The position numbers and the translations under genes were made by a program. A DNA stretch of 64,000 bases, taken from Thermoflexibacter ruber. Lineage in GTDB: Bacteria > Bacteroidota > Bacteroidia > Cytophagales > Thermoflexibacteraceae. The notes under the pieces were generated by a model, which saw only the letters and a program-made list of their open reading frames with translations, had not been told where the DNA came from and did no database searches. How positions within the stretch are numbered: the stretch's first letter is position 1; each line of letters starts with the position of its first letter. The stretch covers positions 124,001 through 188,000 of the forward strand of contig NZ_FONY01000004.1 in the NCBI RefSeq assembly GCF_900113045.1. Reading direction: 5' to 3'. Positions 34,257 to 43,900 of this stretch are shown here, one piece after another.

Positions 34257-36260
34257 TTACTCATTTTTTAACTTAAATTCGACAATAAAGTTCGCACCGT
34301 TGTCTATTTCGCTCTCACACCACACTTTCCCGTTCATAGCTTCTACATATTTTTTGACAATAGATAAGCCTAAGCCAATGGATTTTTCGCCTTGAGTGGG
34401 TCTGGCACTTAGCTGTTGGAATTTCCCAAACATCTTTTTCTTATCCTCCTCGCTGATACCTTGTCCTTGGTCTTGCACCTCAATTCTGGCAATATTTTCG
34501 TGCTTATAAACTCGCAAAAATACTTTTTTATTTGAGGGAGAGTACTTTATTGCATTGGAAACTAAGTTTTCAAATATCTGAGTAAGATAGTTTTTATCTA
34601 AGTTAGGAACGATAACCTGTGGATGGAGGTCTTTGATGATTTCTATGTTTTTAGCTTTTGCGTTGTCCTCAAAGTTTTTTGCTACACTTTCCATAATCAC
34701 GGAAATATTGAGGTCTTCCCTTTGCAGGTTCACTTTTTGTGCGTCTATAGCATTGACATCTAAGGTTTTGTTTATCATCAATGTCATGCGCTCTATTGCT
34801 CCTTTGATAAGCCTGATGTATTCCTCTTTTTCTTCTGGGCTTACTTCATTCTCACTCATTTGCAGGACATTGACTAAGCCTTTGATTTGGCTAAGAGGGT
34901 TACGGAGGTCGTGAGCGACTATACCTATCAGATGATTTTTTTCTTCATTGAGGTAGGAAAGTTCATGATTTTTCTGCTCCAATTCCATGTTTTGCAGAGC
35001 AATGTTTTCTTTTTGAGAGCTGATTTCTTCTTGTTGGTACAGGATTTCCAAATTCTTCTTTTCTAAAAGCCGGTTTATCTTATTTTTACTTTTTATCCCT
35101 CTATACAAAATAAAGGCAATCAAACAGATAAGCAAAAAACTCACTAATAAAAAAATATTCAAATAGCGTTGCTGCGCAAGGTTCTCTTCCCTCATCTGTT
35201 CGTTTTTCTTTAAAAGTTCTATTTCTTTGTCTTTACTTTCTGCATCGTGAATAGACTGCATTCCTGCTATTTGACGCGACATACTCTCATTCAGCACCGA
35301 ATCCTTGTAGGCATGATACAATTTGTAATAGTCAAAAGCTAAGTTAGAGTTGCCTACTCTCTCTGCCGTCAGGTAAAGCTGTCTATAGGCTTCAGCTATA
35401 TCAGCCTTAGAACCAAGCTGTTGCGAAAGTGTTAAAGCATCTTTAAACCAATCAAAGGATTTTTCAAATCTATTTTTTTCTCTAAAAACAATGCCTGTTA
35501 GAAGAAGGCTGGCAGCGGCATCGTATCGGTTATCTATGCTAATGAGGTACTTGTAAGCACTGCTCAAAAATGGTAAAGCCTCCAGATATTTGCCTTGGTC
35601 TATGTAAATTTGACCTTTGGTCATCAGGGCAAGTCCTTTATCATTGATATTCTCAAATTTTTGAGCAAGAAAAAAGGCTTTGTCCACGTAAAAAAGCGCA
35701 CTATCCAATTTTTTTTCTTTTCTATAAAACTCACCCAAATGTAGATAGAGTTGGGTCAGTTCCTTATTAGCATTGAGTTTCTCAGAAAGGGTTATGGCTT
35801 TCAATCTGTATCCTAATACTTTTTTTCTGTAAGTAGTATCATGCTCGCTTAGATGAAAGTTAAACAAAGCTACTTTGTCTAAAAGCCCAATGGTTAATGT
35901 ATCATATTTTTTCGCCTCAGCTATCCTTAGCCCTTCTAAGGCGTATTCTAATCCTTTGGAGTAATCACCCAAAATATGGTAAATTGACGCTAAGTTTTGA
36001 TAGGCAATCGCTAACTGATAGGGATCATCTATTTTTTTGGCAAGTTCGGTAGCTTGCTTAGCGTATTTGAATGCTTGTTGGGGAAAATTTTTTATCAAAA
36101 CCATGCTTAATCTATTGGCTATTAATAACTTAGCCCTGTCATTGTTAGTACGGTGCAAAGCACTAATCAGGCTATCAGCTACTACGGTCTGTGCTTGAGC
36201 ATGAGAGGCAGAGATAAAGAAAAATAATATGAAAATGATATGTTTGGAATGGATAAGCAA
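34257..36260 (-). CDS. TPR-repeat sensor histidine kinase
   Basis: The protein has 667 residues. A signal sequence (about 1-23) precedes a periplasmic array of tetratricopeptide repeats over about 45-330 (QLAIAYQNLASIYHILGDYS is one), then one membrane helix (about 367-387), a coiled coil (about 390-440), a HisKA domain with His450 in GIVAHDLRNPLSQ, and HATPase_c with NLVSNAIKY, DQGQGIS and GLGLSIVKKY. It senses something outside the membrane through the TPR domain. No response regulator gene is adjacent, so it is an orphan kinase. The NUC nuclease gene follows after 17 bases on the same strand. Confidence 0.92.
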   Translation of the reverse strand: MLIHSKHIIFILFFFISASHAQAQTVVADSLISALHRTNNDRAKLLIANRLSMVLIKNFPQQAFKYAKQATELAKKIDDPYQLAIAYQNLASIYHILGDYSKGLEYALEGLRIAEAKKYDTLTIGLLDKVALFNFHLSEHDTTYRKKVLGYRLKAITLSEKLNANKELTQLYLHLGEFYRKEKKLDSALFYVDKAFFLAQKFENINDKGLALMTKGQIYIDQGKYLEALPFLSSAYKYLISIDNRYDAAASLLLTGIVFREKNRFEKSFDWFKDALTLSQQLGSKADIAEAYRQLYLTAERVGNSNLAFDYYKLYHAYKDSVLNESMSRQIAGMQSIHDAESKDKEIELLKKNEQMREENLAQQRYLNIFLLVSFLLICLIAFILYRGIKSKNKINRLLEKKNLEILYQQEEISSQKENIALQNMELEQKNHELSYLNEEKNHLIGIVAHDLRNPLSQIKGLVNVLQMSENEVSPEEKEEYIRLIKGAIERMTLMINKTLDVNAIDAQKVNLQREDLNISVIMESVAKNFEDNAKAKNIEIIKDLHPQVIVPNLDKNYLTQIFENLVSNAIKYSPSNKKVFLRVYKHENIARIEVQDQGQGISEEDKKKMFGKFQQLSARPTQGEKSIGLGLSIVKKYVEAMNGKVWCESEIDNGANFIVEFKLKNE

Positions 36261-36403
36261 AGGTGTATATTTTAAATGATGCTAAAATAGCAATCACTTA
36301 TTTGATGAGGAAATAAAAAAGAAAAAAAGTAAAAAAGACTTGATATTGTAAAATCAAAATCTTGATTTTATACTATTAAAGAGGCTCTAAACGGAAAATA
36401 TTT

Positions 36404-37681
36404 CTATATCGGTTTTTCCAAAGCAAACTCGAAACGCATCACTACCCCATTGCGTTGGACGCTGATAACGATTTTTCTACCTGCCTTGCTCTGGAAAAGG
36501 GCTATGATTTCATTGAGGGAGTATTGGAAAGCAAGTTTATTGTTCAGATAAAGCAGTTGGTCGCCTTTCTTTAGTCCGGCTCTCTCGGCAGGCGAGTCTT
36601 CCTCGATGTCCGAAATTACATATAGGGGCAGTCCCGGCACAGGGGTAGAGATTTCTATGCCACTCATATTATAGACAAAAGGTTTTTTGAAGTATGCGTT
36701 AGGGCGTACAATCATGCGCTGATTGAGATAATCAAAAGTGAGGTGAAAGCGTTTGAGAATCTCTGCTCCTACGTTCCCATTGCGGCGCTCTGCTACATCG
36801 ACCACGTGCCGCAAAGAAGCAGAATCAGGAAAAGAAGTAAGGATATTGTCCAATTCAAACCCCCCTAAATGAAAGGATTTGATTCTACCAATTTTGCCGC
36901 GAATATCCCCGTTTAGCCCACGCCCTAAATAAGCATCTCTGATTTTGGAGGGTAATCTTATGTTTGCATTAGAAAATATATCCAAAGAAAGTGCATGACT
37001 TGCTCCTGTATCTACAATCAGTTTTACATCCACCCAATTATTATCATCTGACATTATTTTTGCTTTGACATAGGGTTTGCCTTCTTCTACTGAGATAGGG
37101 ATTACATTATCCTTTTTTTTGATTTTGAATCGGCTATGATGTCTAAGCAGTAGTTCTTTGCGCTCATAGTTGATGTCCACTACAAAATTTTTAAACATGT
37201 CATATCCTAAAATCCCGTGAATCCTCATACCCAGCTTGGAGGAGAAAAAGAATACATCTTGCAACAAAATGAGTATGTCTTGATTGATGCCATAGATGCC
37301 GGGAAGGTCTATACGATTTCCAAAAGAGTGGATAGCTTCTACGTCTTCTCCCTCACCCAGTCCTTTGATTTTAATTTTTCTGGCATATTTTAATTGCAAT
37401 GAGTCGCCTGTCCGCAAGCCAATCAGCAGGGCAGTCCTCACCCCCGTATCCAATATAAAATTCATAGTATCTGACTTATTTAGTCGCAAAGGAATGATAA
37501 TCAGATTATTGACCATTTTGAAGGGAATGGTAGAAAACTTGCGACCATTAGAAAAATACAGAGAATTATCATAGGGATTGATAGGAGTTTCTATAGTCTT
37601 ACATGCAGAAAAAAAGACAATGATGCACAAAAAAGGCATAAACCTTTTCCATAGGAAAAAGCATGTCAAAGCTACATTCAT
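36404..37681 (-). CDS. retropepsin-like aspartyl protease with C-terminal PDZ domain, lipoprotein
   Basis: The protein has 425 residues. I keep the ATG at 37681 because its basic WKR followed by a hydrophobic run and FFSACKT makes a good lipoprotein signal (Cys27). Two aspartic protease half-domains are present in a single chain, with D78-T-G in NFILDTGVRT and D224-T-G-A in LIVDTGASHA, each followed by a hydrophobic ILGYD or AEIL element. Residues about 345-425 form a PDZ domain (EEDSPAERAGLKKGDQLLYL). Proteins of this design occur widely in Bacteroidota with unknown substrates. A role in envelope protein processing is inferred. Confidence 0.9.
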   Translation of the reverse strand: MNVALTCFFLWKRFMPFLCIIVFFSACKTIETPINPYDNSLYFSNGRKFSTIPFKMVNNLIIIPLRLNKSDTMNFILDTGVRTALLIGLRTGDSLQLKYARKIKIKGLGEGEDVEAIHSFGNRIDLPGIYGINQDILILLQDVFFFSSKLGMRIHGILGYDMFKNFVVDINYERKELLLRHHSRFKIKKKDNVIPISVEEGKPYVKAKIMSDDNNWVDVKLIVDTGASHALSLDIFSNANIRLPSKIRDAYLGRGLNGDIRGKIGRIKSFHLGGFELDNILTSFPDSASLRHVVDVAERRNGNVGAEILKRFHLTFDYLNQRMIVRPNAYFKKPFVYNMSGIEISTPVPGLPLYVISDIEEDSPAERAGLKKGDQLLYLNNKLAFQYSLNEIIALFQSKAGRKIVISVQRNGVVMRFEFALEKPI

Positions 37682-37710
37682 AAATTTATCTTACGTCGTT
37701 ATTCATTAGG

Positions 37711-38259
37711 TTAAGTACTTTTCAAAAACACAAAATAGTAGATAGCAATAGCCAGTCCTACTAAAATTACACCCGCAATGAAGCCCCAAATCCACATTTG
37801 AGTACTTTTGGCTCTATATTTTGCCTCTAAAGCATTCATTTTTTTCTCATAGTCCTTTTTGAGCTTCTCAGCGTGCTGAGCGATTAACTGCTCCATAGGC
37901 ATACTAGCTAACTGCTTTTCCAACTCATTCATATAAGCAGTTTTCTCCTCAATTTGTTGTCTTTTTTGTTCAATTTGGACTTCTAATTTTTCAATAATGT
38001 TTTGGCTCTCGTTAGCCACCTGCTTCAATTGGTTGAGAAATTCCTTAGTGGCTTGGTCATCTACTGAAAATGCAGGCGCATAAGTGGCTGTTCCCATAGT
38101 TGGCATAGAGGGAGAAGCACTCATCGCTGCTTGTTTGCGTGCTGAAAGACTTTTGATGAAAAGAAAAGTTAGCAAAATGATAAATAATAAGCCCACAATC
38201 ACATAACCCGCTAACATTCTATTTTCTTGTAAAATACGCAATATCTCCTCGAGGCTCAT
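37711..38259 (-). CDS. coiled-coil protein with two membrane helices, unknown function
   Basis: The protein has 182 residues and I do not recognise the family. A hydrophobic helix (about 17-36, YVIVGLLFIILLTFLFIKSL) is followed by a linker, a charged coiled coil over about 60-150 with regular heptads (NIIEKLEVQIEQKRQQIEEK), and a second membrane helix (about 155-178). Both ends of the coiled coil would therefore be tethered to the same membrane, giving a hairpin or arch. It precedes the aspartyl protease gene by 29 bases on the same strand, so the two are likely cotranscribed. Confidence 0.7.
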   Translation of the reverse strand: MSLEEILRILQENRMLAGYVIVGLLFIILLTFLFIKSLSARKQAAMSASPSMPTMGTATYAPAFSVDDQATKEFLNQLKQVANESQNIIEKLEVQIEQKRQQIEEKTAYMNELEKQLASMPMEQLIAQHAEKLKKDYEKKMNALEAKYRAKSTQMWIWGFIAGVILVGLAIAIYYFVFLKST

Positions 38260-38430
38260 AATGAATAAAATTTGTAAAAGTTAGATGTAAAGAAAAATTT
38301 GAATACTTGCTAAAGCAAACTGTTCTCTATGAGAATGTTTGTTTAATTTAACTTTAAAATTAGCAAAAAATTAAATGTAAATTCATAAATGCCAAAGAAA
38401 AATCGGAAAGATAATAAGTAGGATGGTAAA
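38260..38430. other. intergenic sequence next to transposase relics
   Basis: This AT-rich stretch lies between the coiled-coil protein gene and the transposase relic. No open frame or RNA is supported. Confidence 0.4.
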
Positions 38431-38431
38431 T

Positions 38432-38700
38432 TTATTGAAAACATCTCAACAGAGGGTGGTGCTTCTTTGCCTTTGTTGGTATTGAACGCGGTGGTATGCG
38501 ACACCAACAAGCATTTTTCATTGGTAAACAGCAAGTTATAAAGTAAAAAGGGGCAAGCTTTATTATTTGAGCAGTGAATTTCATAAAACTCAACTGCACC
38601 TCTTGGAGAGTATAGGGAGGCATGATTTTCCATAACAGATGGATATGATTCCACATCATAACAAAGCCTACCTACTGACTACCTGATTGGTCAATACCTG
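38432..38700 (-). pseudogene. fragment of an IS200/REP-associated (RAYT-like) HUH transposase
   Basis: On the minus strand the frame reads MMWNHIHLLWKIMPPYTLQE followed by VQLSFMKFTAQIIK. This is the HUH-motif core (NHIHLLW, with the metal-binding histidines) and the following helix of Y1 transposases of the IS200/RAYT class. The fragment covers only about 40 residues. The sequence upstream has a stop codon directly before it, and downstream the frame runs into unrelated sequence. The tyrosine helix is missing, so the gene is dead. Confidence 0.65.
38473..38510. repeat. hairpin beside the transposase relic, possible REP-like element
   Basis: TTGTTGGT (38473-38480) and ACCAACAA (38503-38510) form a perfect 8-bp stem enclosing a GC-richer loop (ACGCGGTGGTATGCG). 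RAYT transposases act on such hairpins, so this may be the cognate repeat (inference). Confidence 0.4.
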
Positions 38701-38739
38701 CAACTCTTTGTAAAATATGGACATGATAAAGGGCATACA

Positions 38740-38863
38740 AGTAATTAATTTGCTCGGTATTCTTCACTTGCAACTTATTATTCTTCTATCCCAAAGCAGC
38801 TAACTTGGCAAGTACATCTCAAAGCAGGTCTTGTAAACTTGTTATGTCATCAGGTAATTTCAT
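38740..38863 (-). pseudogene. 5' fragment of an IS66-type transposase gene with internal stops
   Basis: On the minus strand, from an ATG at 38863, the frame reads MKLPDDITSLQDLL, then a TGA at 38821-38819, then DVLAKLAALG, a TAG, and KNNKLQVKNTEQINYL. The N-terminal pattern of a short acidic helix followed by Leu/Asn/Glu heptads resembles the leader of IS66 TnpC transposases. Two in-frame stops and the absence of the rest of the gene show that it is a relic. It directly adjoins the RAYT-like fragment. Confidence 0.45.
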
Positions 38864-38887
38864 AGCGTTAAACTAAAACTTTTTTCC

Positions 38888-38895
38888 TAATTTTG
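38888..38895 (+). promoter_or_regulatory. -7 box upstream of gatB
   Basis: TAATTTTG matches TAnnTTTG. The predicted start is near 38902, giving a leader of about 74 nt. No -33 TTTG is at the usual spacing. Confidence 0.45.
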
Positions 38896-38975
38896 CGAGT
38901 AATTAAATAGTTACAAAAATTTTGCTGCTAAAAAACAGATTAACAAAAACTTACAAACTAAAACCCATCAAAGAT

Positions 38976-40469
38976 ATGGTAAAAGAGCAGAAGAAGCAAA
39001 CACTGATTACAGACCCTACTATTTTGGATAGATACGAGTTAATCGTTGGCTTGGAAGTTCATGCCCAGCTACTTACCAAAAGTAAAATATTTTCTACTGA
39101 TGCTACTATTTTTGGGCAAGCGCCAAATACCAATATCAGTGTAGTAACTTTGGCTCATCCTGGTACCTTGCCAAAACTCAATAAAAAAGCCGTAGAACTC
39201 GCAATCAAAATGGGTTTGGCTTGTGGTTGTGAAATCTCTCGCTACAATATTTTTGATAGAAAAAACTATTTTTATCCTGACTTGCCCAAAGGCTATCAAA
39301 TCACCCAAGATAAAACGCCTATCTGTAAAGGAGGATTCATAGAAGTGAAAACAAAGGAAGGCTCAGTTTCACGGATTCGCTTAAATCGCATTCATTTAGA
39401 GGAAGATGCAGGAAAATCTATTCACTTGGAAGGGGGTAATGAATCGCTCATAGACCTCAATCGCGCAGGGACTGCTCTGATAGAGATAGTTTCTGAACCT
39501 GACATTCGCCTATCAGAAGAAGCCTATGTTTACATGACTGAGATTCGCCGCTTGGTGCGTTACTTGGAGATTTGCGATGGCAATATGGAGGAGGGTTCTA
39601 TGCGTTGCGATGCCAATGTGTCAGTACGCTTGAAAGGAGAAAAGAAATTAGGCAAAAAAGTAGAAGTCAAAAACATGAACTCAGTTCGCAATGTGCAAAG
39701 AGCGATAGATTATGAGTTTGTGCGACAGGTTACTTTGATAGAAAATGGGGAAAACATCGTTTCAGAAACGAGAACTTTTGATGCAGACACAGGAAAAACT
39801 TACAGCATGAGAGAAAAAGAAGAAATGAATGACTACCGCTATTTCCCTGAGCCAGACCTTGCCCCTTTTGTAGTTACAGAAGAATATTTAGCAAGTATCA
39901 AAGCCCAAATGCCACCACTCCCTGCCGAACTTTTTGAGAAGTTTACCAAAGTGTACGGCTTGCCAGAATACGATGCAGGTGTCCTTACTGACGAAAAAAA
40001 TATAGCTCTTTATTTTGAGGCAATTTGCTCAAAAACAAAGAATTATAAAGCTGCCTCTAATTGGCTTATGGGTTCGGTCAAATACCACCTCAATAAATTA
40101 GAGATTGATATAGCAGATTTTCCTTTGAAGCCAGAGAGAATCGTAGAACTCATTGATTTAGTAGATGCGAACAGGATTAGCTTTTCTATTGCCTCGAGTA
40201 GGTTATTCAATATCATGGTCGAGAATCCAGAAAAAACTGCCTTAGCATTGGCAGAGAAACACAATCTTTTGCAGGAAAGCGATGACAATGCGATTTTGCC
40301 TATCATCGAAGAGGTTTTGGCAAAATATCCTGACAAAGTACTTGCCTATCAGAAAGGGAGTAAAAATCTTTTGGGAATGTTTATGGGAGAGGTCATGCAA
40401 TTAGGCAAGGGGAAAATAGACCCTAAAAAAGCCAATGAGTTGATTAGAAGTGCCTTAGAAAAAAAGTAG
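38976..40469 (+). CDS. gatB: aspartyl/glutamyl-tRNA amidotransferase subunit B
   Basis: GatB is the kinase and tRNA-binding subunit of the GatCAB complex, which converts Glu-tRNA(Gln) and Asp-tRNA(Asn) to their amide forms. I chose the ATG at 38976 (MVKEQKKQTLI), giving 497 residues; an upstream ATG at 38922 adds residues not seen in the family. Conserved blocks are YELIVGLEVHAQLLTKSKIF, the PGTLPKLN region, DRKNYFYPDLPKGYQITQ and GSMRCDANVSVR. The C-terminal YqeY-like tail is complete (KGSKNLLGMFMGEVMQLGKG). gatA and gatC are not in this window. Confidence 0.97.
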   Translation: MVKEQKKQTLITDPTILDRYELIVGLEVHAQLLTKSKIFSTDATIFGQAPNTNISVVTLAHPGTLPKLNKKAVELAIKMGLACGCEISRYNIFDRKNYFYPDLPKGYQITQDKTPICKGGFIEVKTKEGSVSRIRLNRIHLEEDAGKSIHLEGGNESLIDLNRAGTALIEIVSEPDIRLSEEAYVYMTEIRRLVRYLEICDGNMEEGSMRCDANVSVRLKGEKKLGKKVEVKNMNSVRNVQRAIDYEFVRQVTLIENGENIVSETRTFDADTGKTYSMREKEEMNDYRYFPEPDLAPFVVTEEYLASIKAQMPPLPAELFEKFTKVYGLPEYDAGVLTDEKNIALYFEAICSKTKNYKAASNWLMGSVKYHLNKLEIDIADFPLKPERIVELIDLVDANRISFSIASSRLFNIMVENPEKTALALAEKHNLLQESDDNAILPIIEEVLAKYPDKVLAYQKGSKNLLGMFMGEVMQLGKGKIDPKKANELIRSALEKK

Positions 40470-40929
40470 GATATTAGCTCAAACAAGATTGCTTGCATCT
40501 TGTAATCAAAAGTAATATTTCTCAATTTTAAGCAAAAATTAAGCGATATATTTTGGAAGCAAGTTATTTTGAACCTTGTTTATCAATAACTTGTATTTCT
40601 GCTTTCTTTTATAGAAAGCAGATAAACTATGTAATAAATTAGAATCATATAATATTTGATTAACATCTTTTTAGCAAAATTTTGTTATGAAAACTAAAAA
40701 AAGTATAATTTTTAGCCTTCTGCTCAATCGTTAAATTGCTATGGATTAGCTTCTTTGATTACTTCCACATCTCCTTTTCTAAGTTTTCTCATAAAAAGCT
40801 ACTTGAATTTGTTTTTTCCCAACTTCACAATACGATAAAAATTCGGTTACGCCTAATACATCTTAGCTACCTACCTTTGAATCTTGGAATAAAACAAAAT
40901 TTCCTTAGAAAAACAAAAATCAAAACTTT
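40470..40929. other. intergenic region between gatB and the SusC gene
   Basis: No gene is supported in 460 AT-rich bases. An 8-bp hairpin CTGCTTTC/GAAAGCAG (40599-40621) without a strong T tail may be a weak gatB terminator. A -7 box TACCTTTG (40872-40879) lies about 50 bases before the SusC start. Confidence 0.6.
40872..40879 (+). promoter_or_regulatory. -7 box upstream of the SusC/SusD operon
   Basis: TACCTTTG matches TAnnTTTG, with an expected leader of about 45 nt before the ATG at 40930. The -33 region shows no TTTG. Confidence 0.45.
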
Positions 40930-43900
40930 ATGAAAAACAATTTTTACAGATTTTTTCTATTCTTAGGAGTAGCAATAGGTTTGCTATTTTCTATGAATAT
41001 GCAAGCACAGGATAAAATGCTTCGCGGCAAGGTTACTATCGCCTCTACAGGTGAGGAGTTTCCTGGTGTGAGTGTTTTTATTAAAGGCACTACCGTAGGT
41101 ACAGTTACAGGGACAGACGGCACGTATAGTTTGAAACTACCTACTAATGCAAATATCGTTGTTTTTTCCTTTGTAGGTTACAAAAGTGTAGAAGTAGCTA
41201 TTGGCGGGCAAAGCACCATAGACGCCCAATTAGTAGAAGACGTACAAAGTCTTAATGAGGTGGTGGTTACAGCCTTAGGGGTAGAGAAAGAAAAGAAAGC
41301 CTTAGGCTATGCTACGCAAACGATTCAAAGCAATGATTTGATTCAGGCACGCGAAACCAACTTGGTAAACTCCTTGGCTGGAAAAATAGCTGGGGTTACA
41401 GTAGTGGGCAATCCCACAGGAATAGGTGGCTCAGCAAGGGTGATTATCAGGGGAGAACGCTCTTTGAATATCAACAACAACCAACCCTTGTTTGTAGTGG
41501 ACGGTGTTCCAATCAGTAACAATAACTACGGTTCGTCTGGCAGGAGCAACCAAGAGGCAGACTATGGCAACGGGGCAGGTTTCATCAATCCTGACGACAT
41601 AGAGTCCATGACTGTACTCAAAGGCGGTGCTGCCTCCGCTTTGTATGGCTCTCGTGCTAATAATGGTGTAATTGTCATTAAAACGAAGTCTGGCAGAGGA
41701 ACCAAAGGCATCGGGGCAACAGTAAACTCTACACTTACTTTTGAAAACGTATTGCGGCTGCCTGAATATCAAAATGTTTACGGTCAAGGTTTAGGGGGCG
41801 TATTTGAGTTTAGGGATGGCAATGGTGGCGGTCTGGCTGACGGGGTAGATGAAAGTTGGGGACCTGCCTACAACGGACAACTTATTAGACAATTTGATTC
41901 GCCAACTTCTAATGGTCGTCGTGGTGGTGATGTAGGAAACTTGAATACAAGAATAGGACCCGTAAACTTAGCAGCGCAGTTAGCTGCGAGAGGAGAAATC
42001 CAACCAACACCTTGGGTAGCCAGACCTGACAACGTGAAAAACTTTTTCCAAACAGGACTAACTTTTACCCAAAATGTAGCTTTAGCAGGAAGTAATGAAA
42101 ACGGAGATTTTCGTGTTTCTTATACTTACTTAGACCAAAAAGGAATTGTGCCTAATACAGATTTGAATAGAAATACTTTTGCCTTTGCAGGCGGTTACAA
42201 CCTAAGCAAGCGATTGAAGGCACGTGCTGTAATCAATTACATAAAAAATACAAGTGGCAACAGACCTAATTTGAGCTATGGTACGGAAAATATCATGTAT
42301 CTGTTCAACTGTTGGTTAGGCAGACAAGTAGATGTGCAAGCCATGAGAGATTACTGGCAGTTTGGTCGCGAAGGGCTAAATCAGTTTGGTTTTAACTACA
42401 ACTATCACGACAACCCCTATTTCAACGTTTTTGAAAATACCAACGGACAAAGTTTGGACAGGGTATATGGCAATCTTTCCTTGACTTACCAGTTTACAGA
42501 TTGGCTAAACTTGATGGTGCGTAGTGGCACAGACTTCAGCAATGAGTTCCGCGACCGCCGCCGTGCTTACAGCACACAAAGATTTCCATTGGGAAGTTAT
42601 AGAGAAGAAAAAATATTTTACGAAGAGCGTAACACCGATTTCTTGCTAAGTGCCAATAAAAATCTGAGCGAAACTATCTCACTTACAGCAAGCGTAGGAG
42701 GGAATACACTCACGCAAGTATTTAATACTTCTGATGTTTCTGCCCCTGAATTGGCGGTACCGGGCGTGTATAGCTTAGGTAACTCTCGCGTAGCTATCCA
42801 AGCCTCCGCTTTCCGCTCTAAAAAACGCATCAATAGTTTGTATGCTTCCGCTCAGTTAGGGTATAAAAATTTCTTGTACTTAGACCTCTCAGCCCGTAAC
42901 GACTGGTCAAGTACTTTACCCAAAGGAGAGTGGAGTTATTTCTATCCTGCGGCGAATCTAAGTGCAGTTATCAGTGATATGGTAGAACTACCTAAGTTGA
43001 TTTCTTTTGCCAAAGCACGCGTAGGTATTGCTCAGGTAGGTAACGATACACAACCCTATCAGTTACAAGCAGTTTATAATGCAGAAACTCCTGTAAAAGG
43101 GCTTCCTGCTTACGGAGAATCCTCTGTTATTCCTAATTTGAACTTAAAACCTGAGCTAAGTACCTCGTTTGAAGCGGGGATAGATGTACGATTATTAGAA
43201 GGTCGCATTGGCATAGACTTTACCTATTACAACACTCGCAGCAGAAACCAAATCATTGGTATTCCTTTGTCTAATACTACGGGGTATTCTTCTCGCATCA
43301 TCAACGCAGGTCTGATAGAAAATAGAGGGATAGAATTGATGCTTAATGTAGTACCTATCCAATTAGACAATAGCATAAGATGGTCAATAGATTTTAACTT
43401 TTCTCGCAATCGCAGCGAAGTAAAAGAATTAGCCGAGGGAATCCAAAATTTTGTGATGGCAAGCCGTTACCTAAGCGTAGAAGCAAGAGTAGGCGGTAGA
43501 ATGGGCGATATGTACGGTATTGGATTTGCCCGCGTGCAAAATACTGACCCTAACGGCAAATACTACGACCCTACAGGGCAGTTCGTAGGGCAGGTAGTTT
43601 ATAACACAGCAGGTAAACCTATCCCAACTGACCAAGTCATTAACTTAGGCAACTACAACCCTGACTGGATGTTGGGTATTACCAATACGTTGAGTTACAA
43701 AGGAATTAATTTTAGTTTCTTGTTTGACATTCGCCAAGGTGGAAAAGTGTATTCACACACACAAACTGTTGGTCGCGAAGGTGGTATGATTATCGAGACC
43801 TTAGAAGGTCGTGCCAATGGATACGATTTGAGCCTACCGGGAAACGGGGTAATTGGACAAGGAGTAGTGCAAAATGCTGATGGCTCTTTCAGACCTAACG

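Noticed and set aside
38343-38654. 103-codon minus-strand frame
   Set aside because: It overlaps the transposase relic in another frame; the relic explains the only recognisable motif here.
40736-40933. 65-codon frame before the SusC gene
   Set aside because: It is AT-driven, lacks a promoter upstream and runs into the SusC start in another frame.
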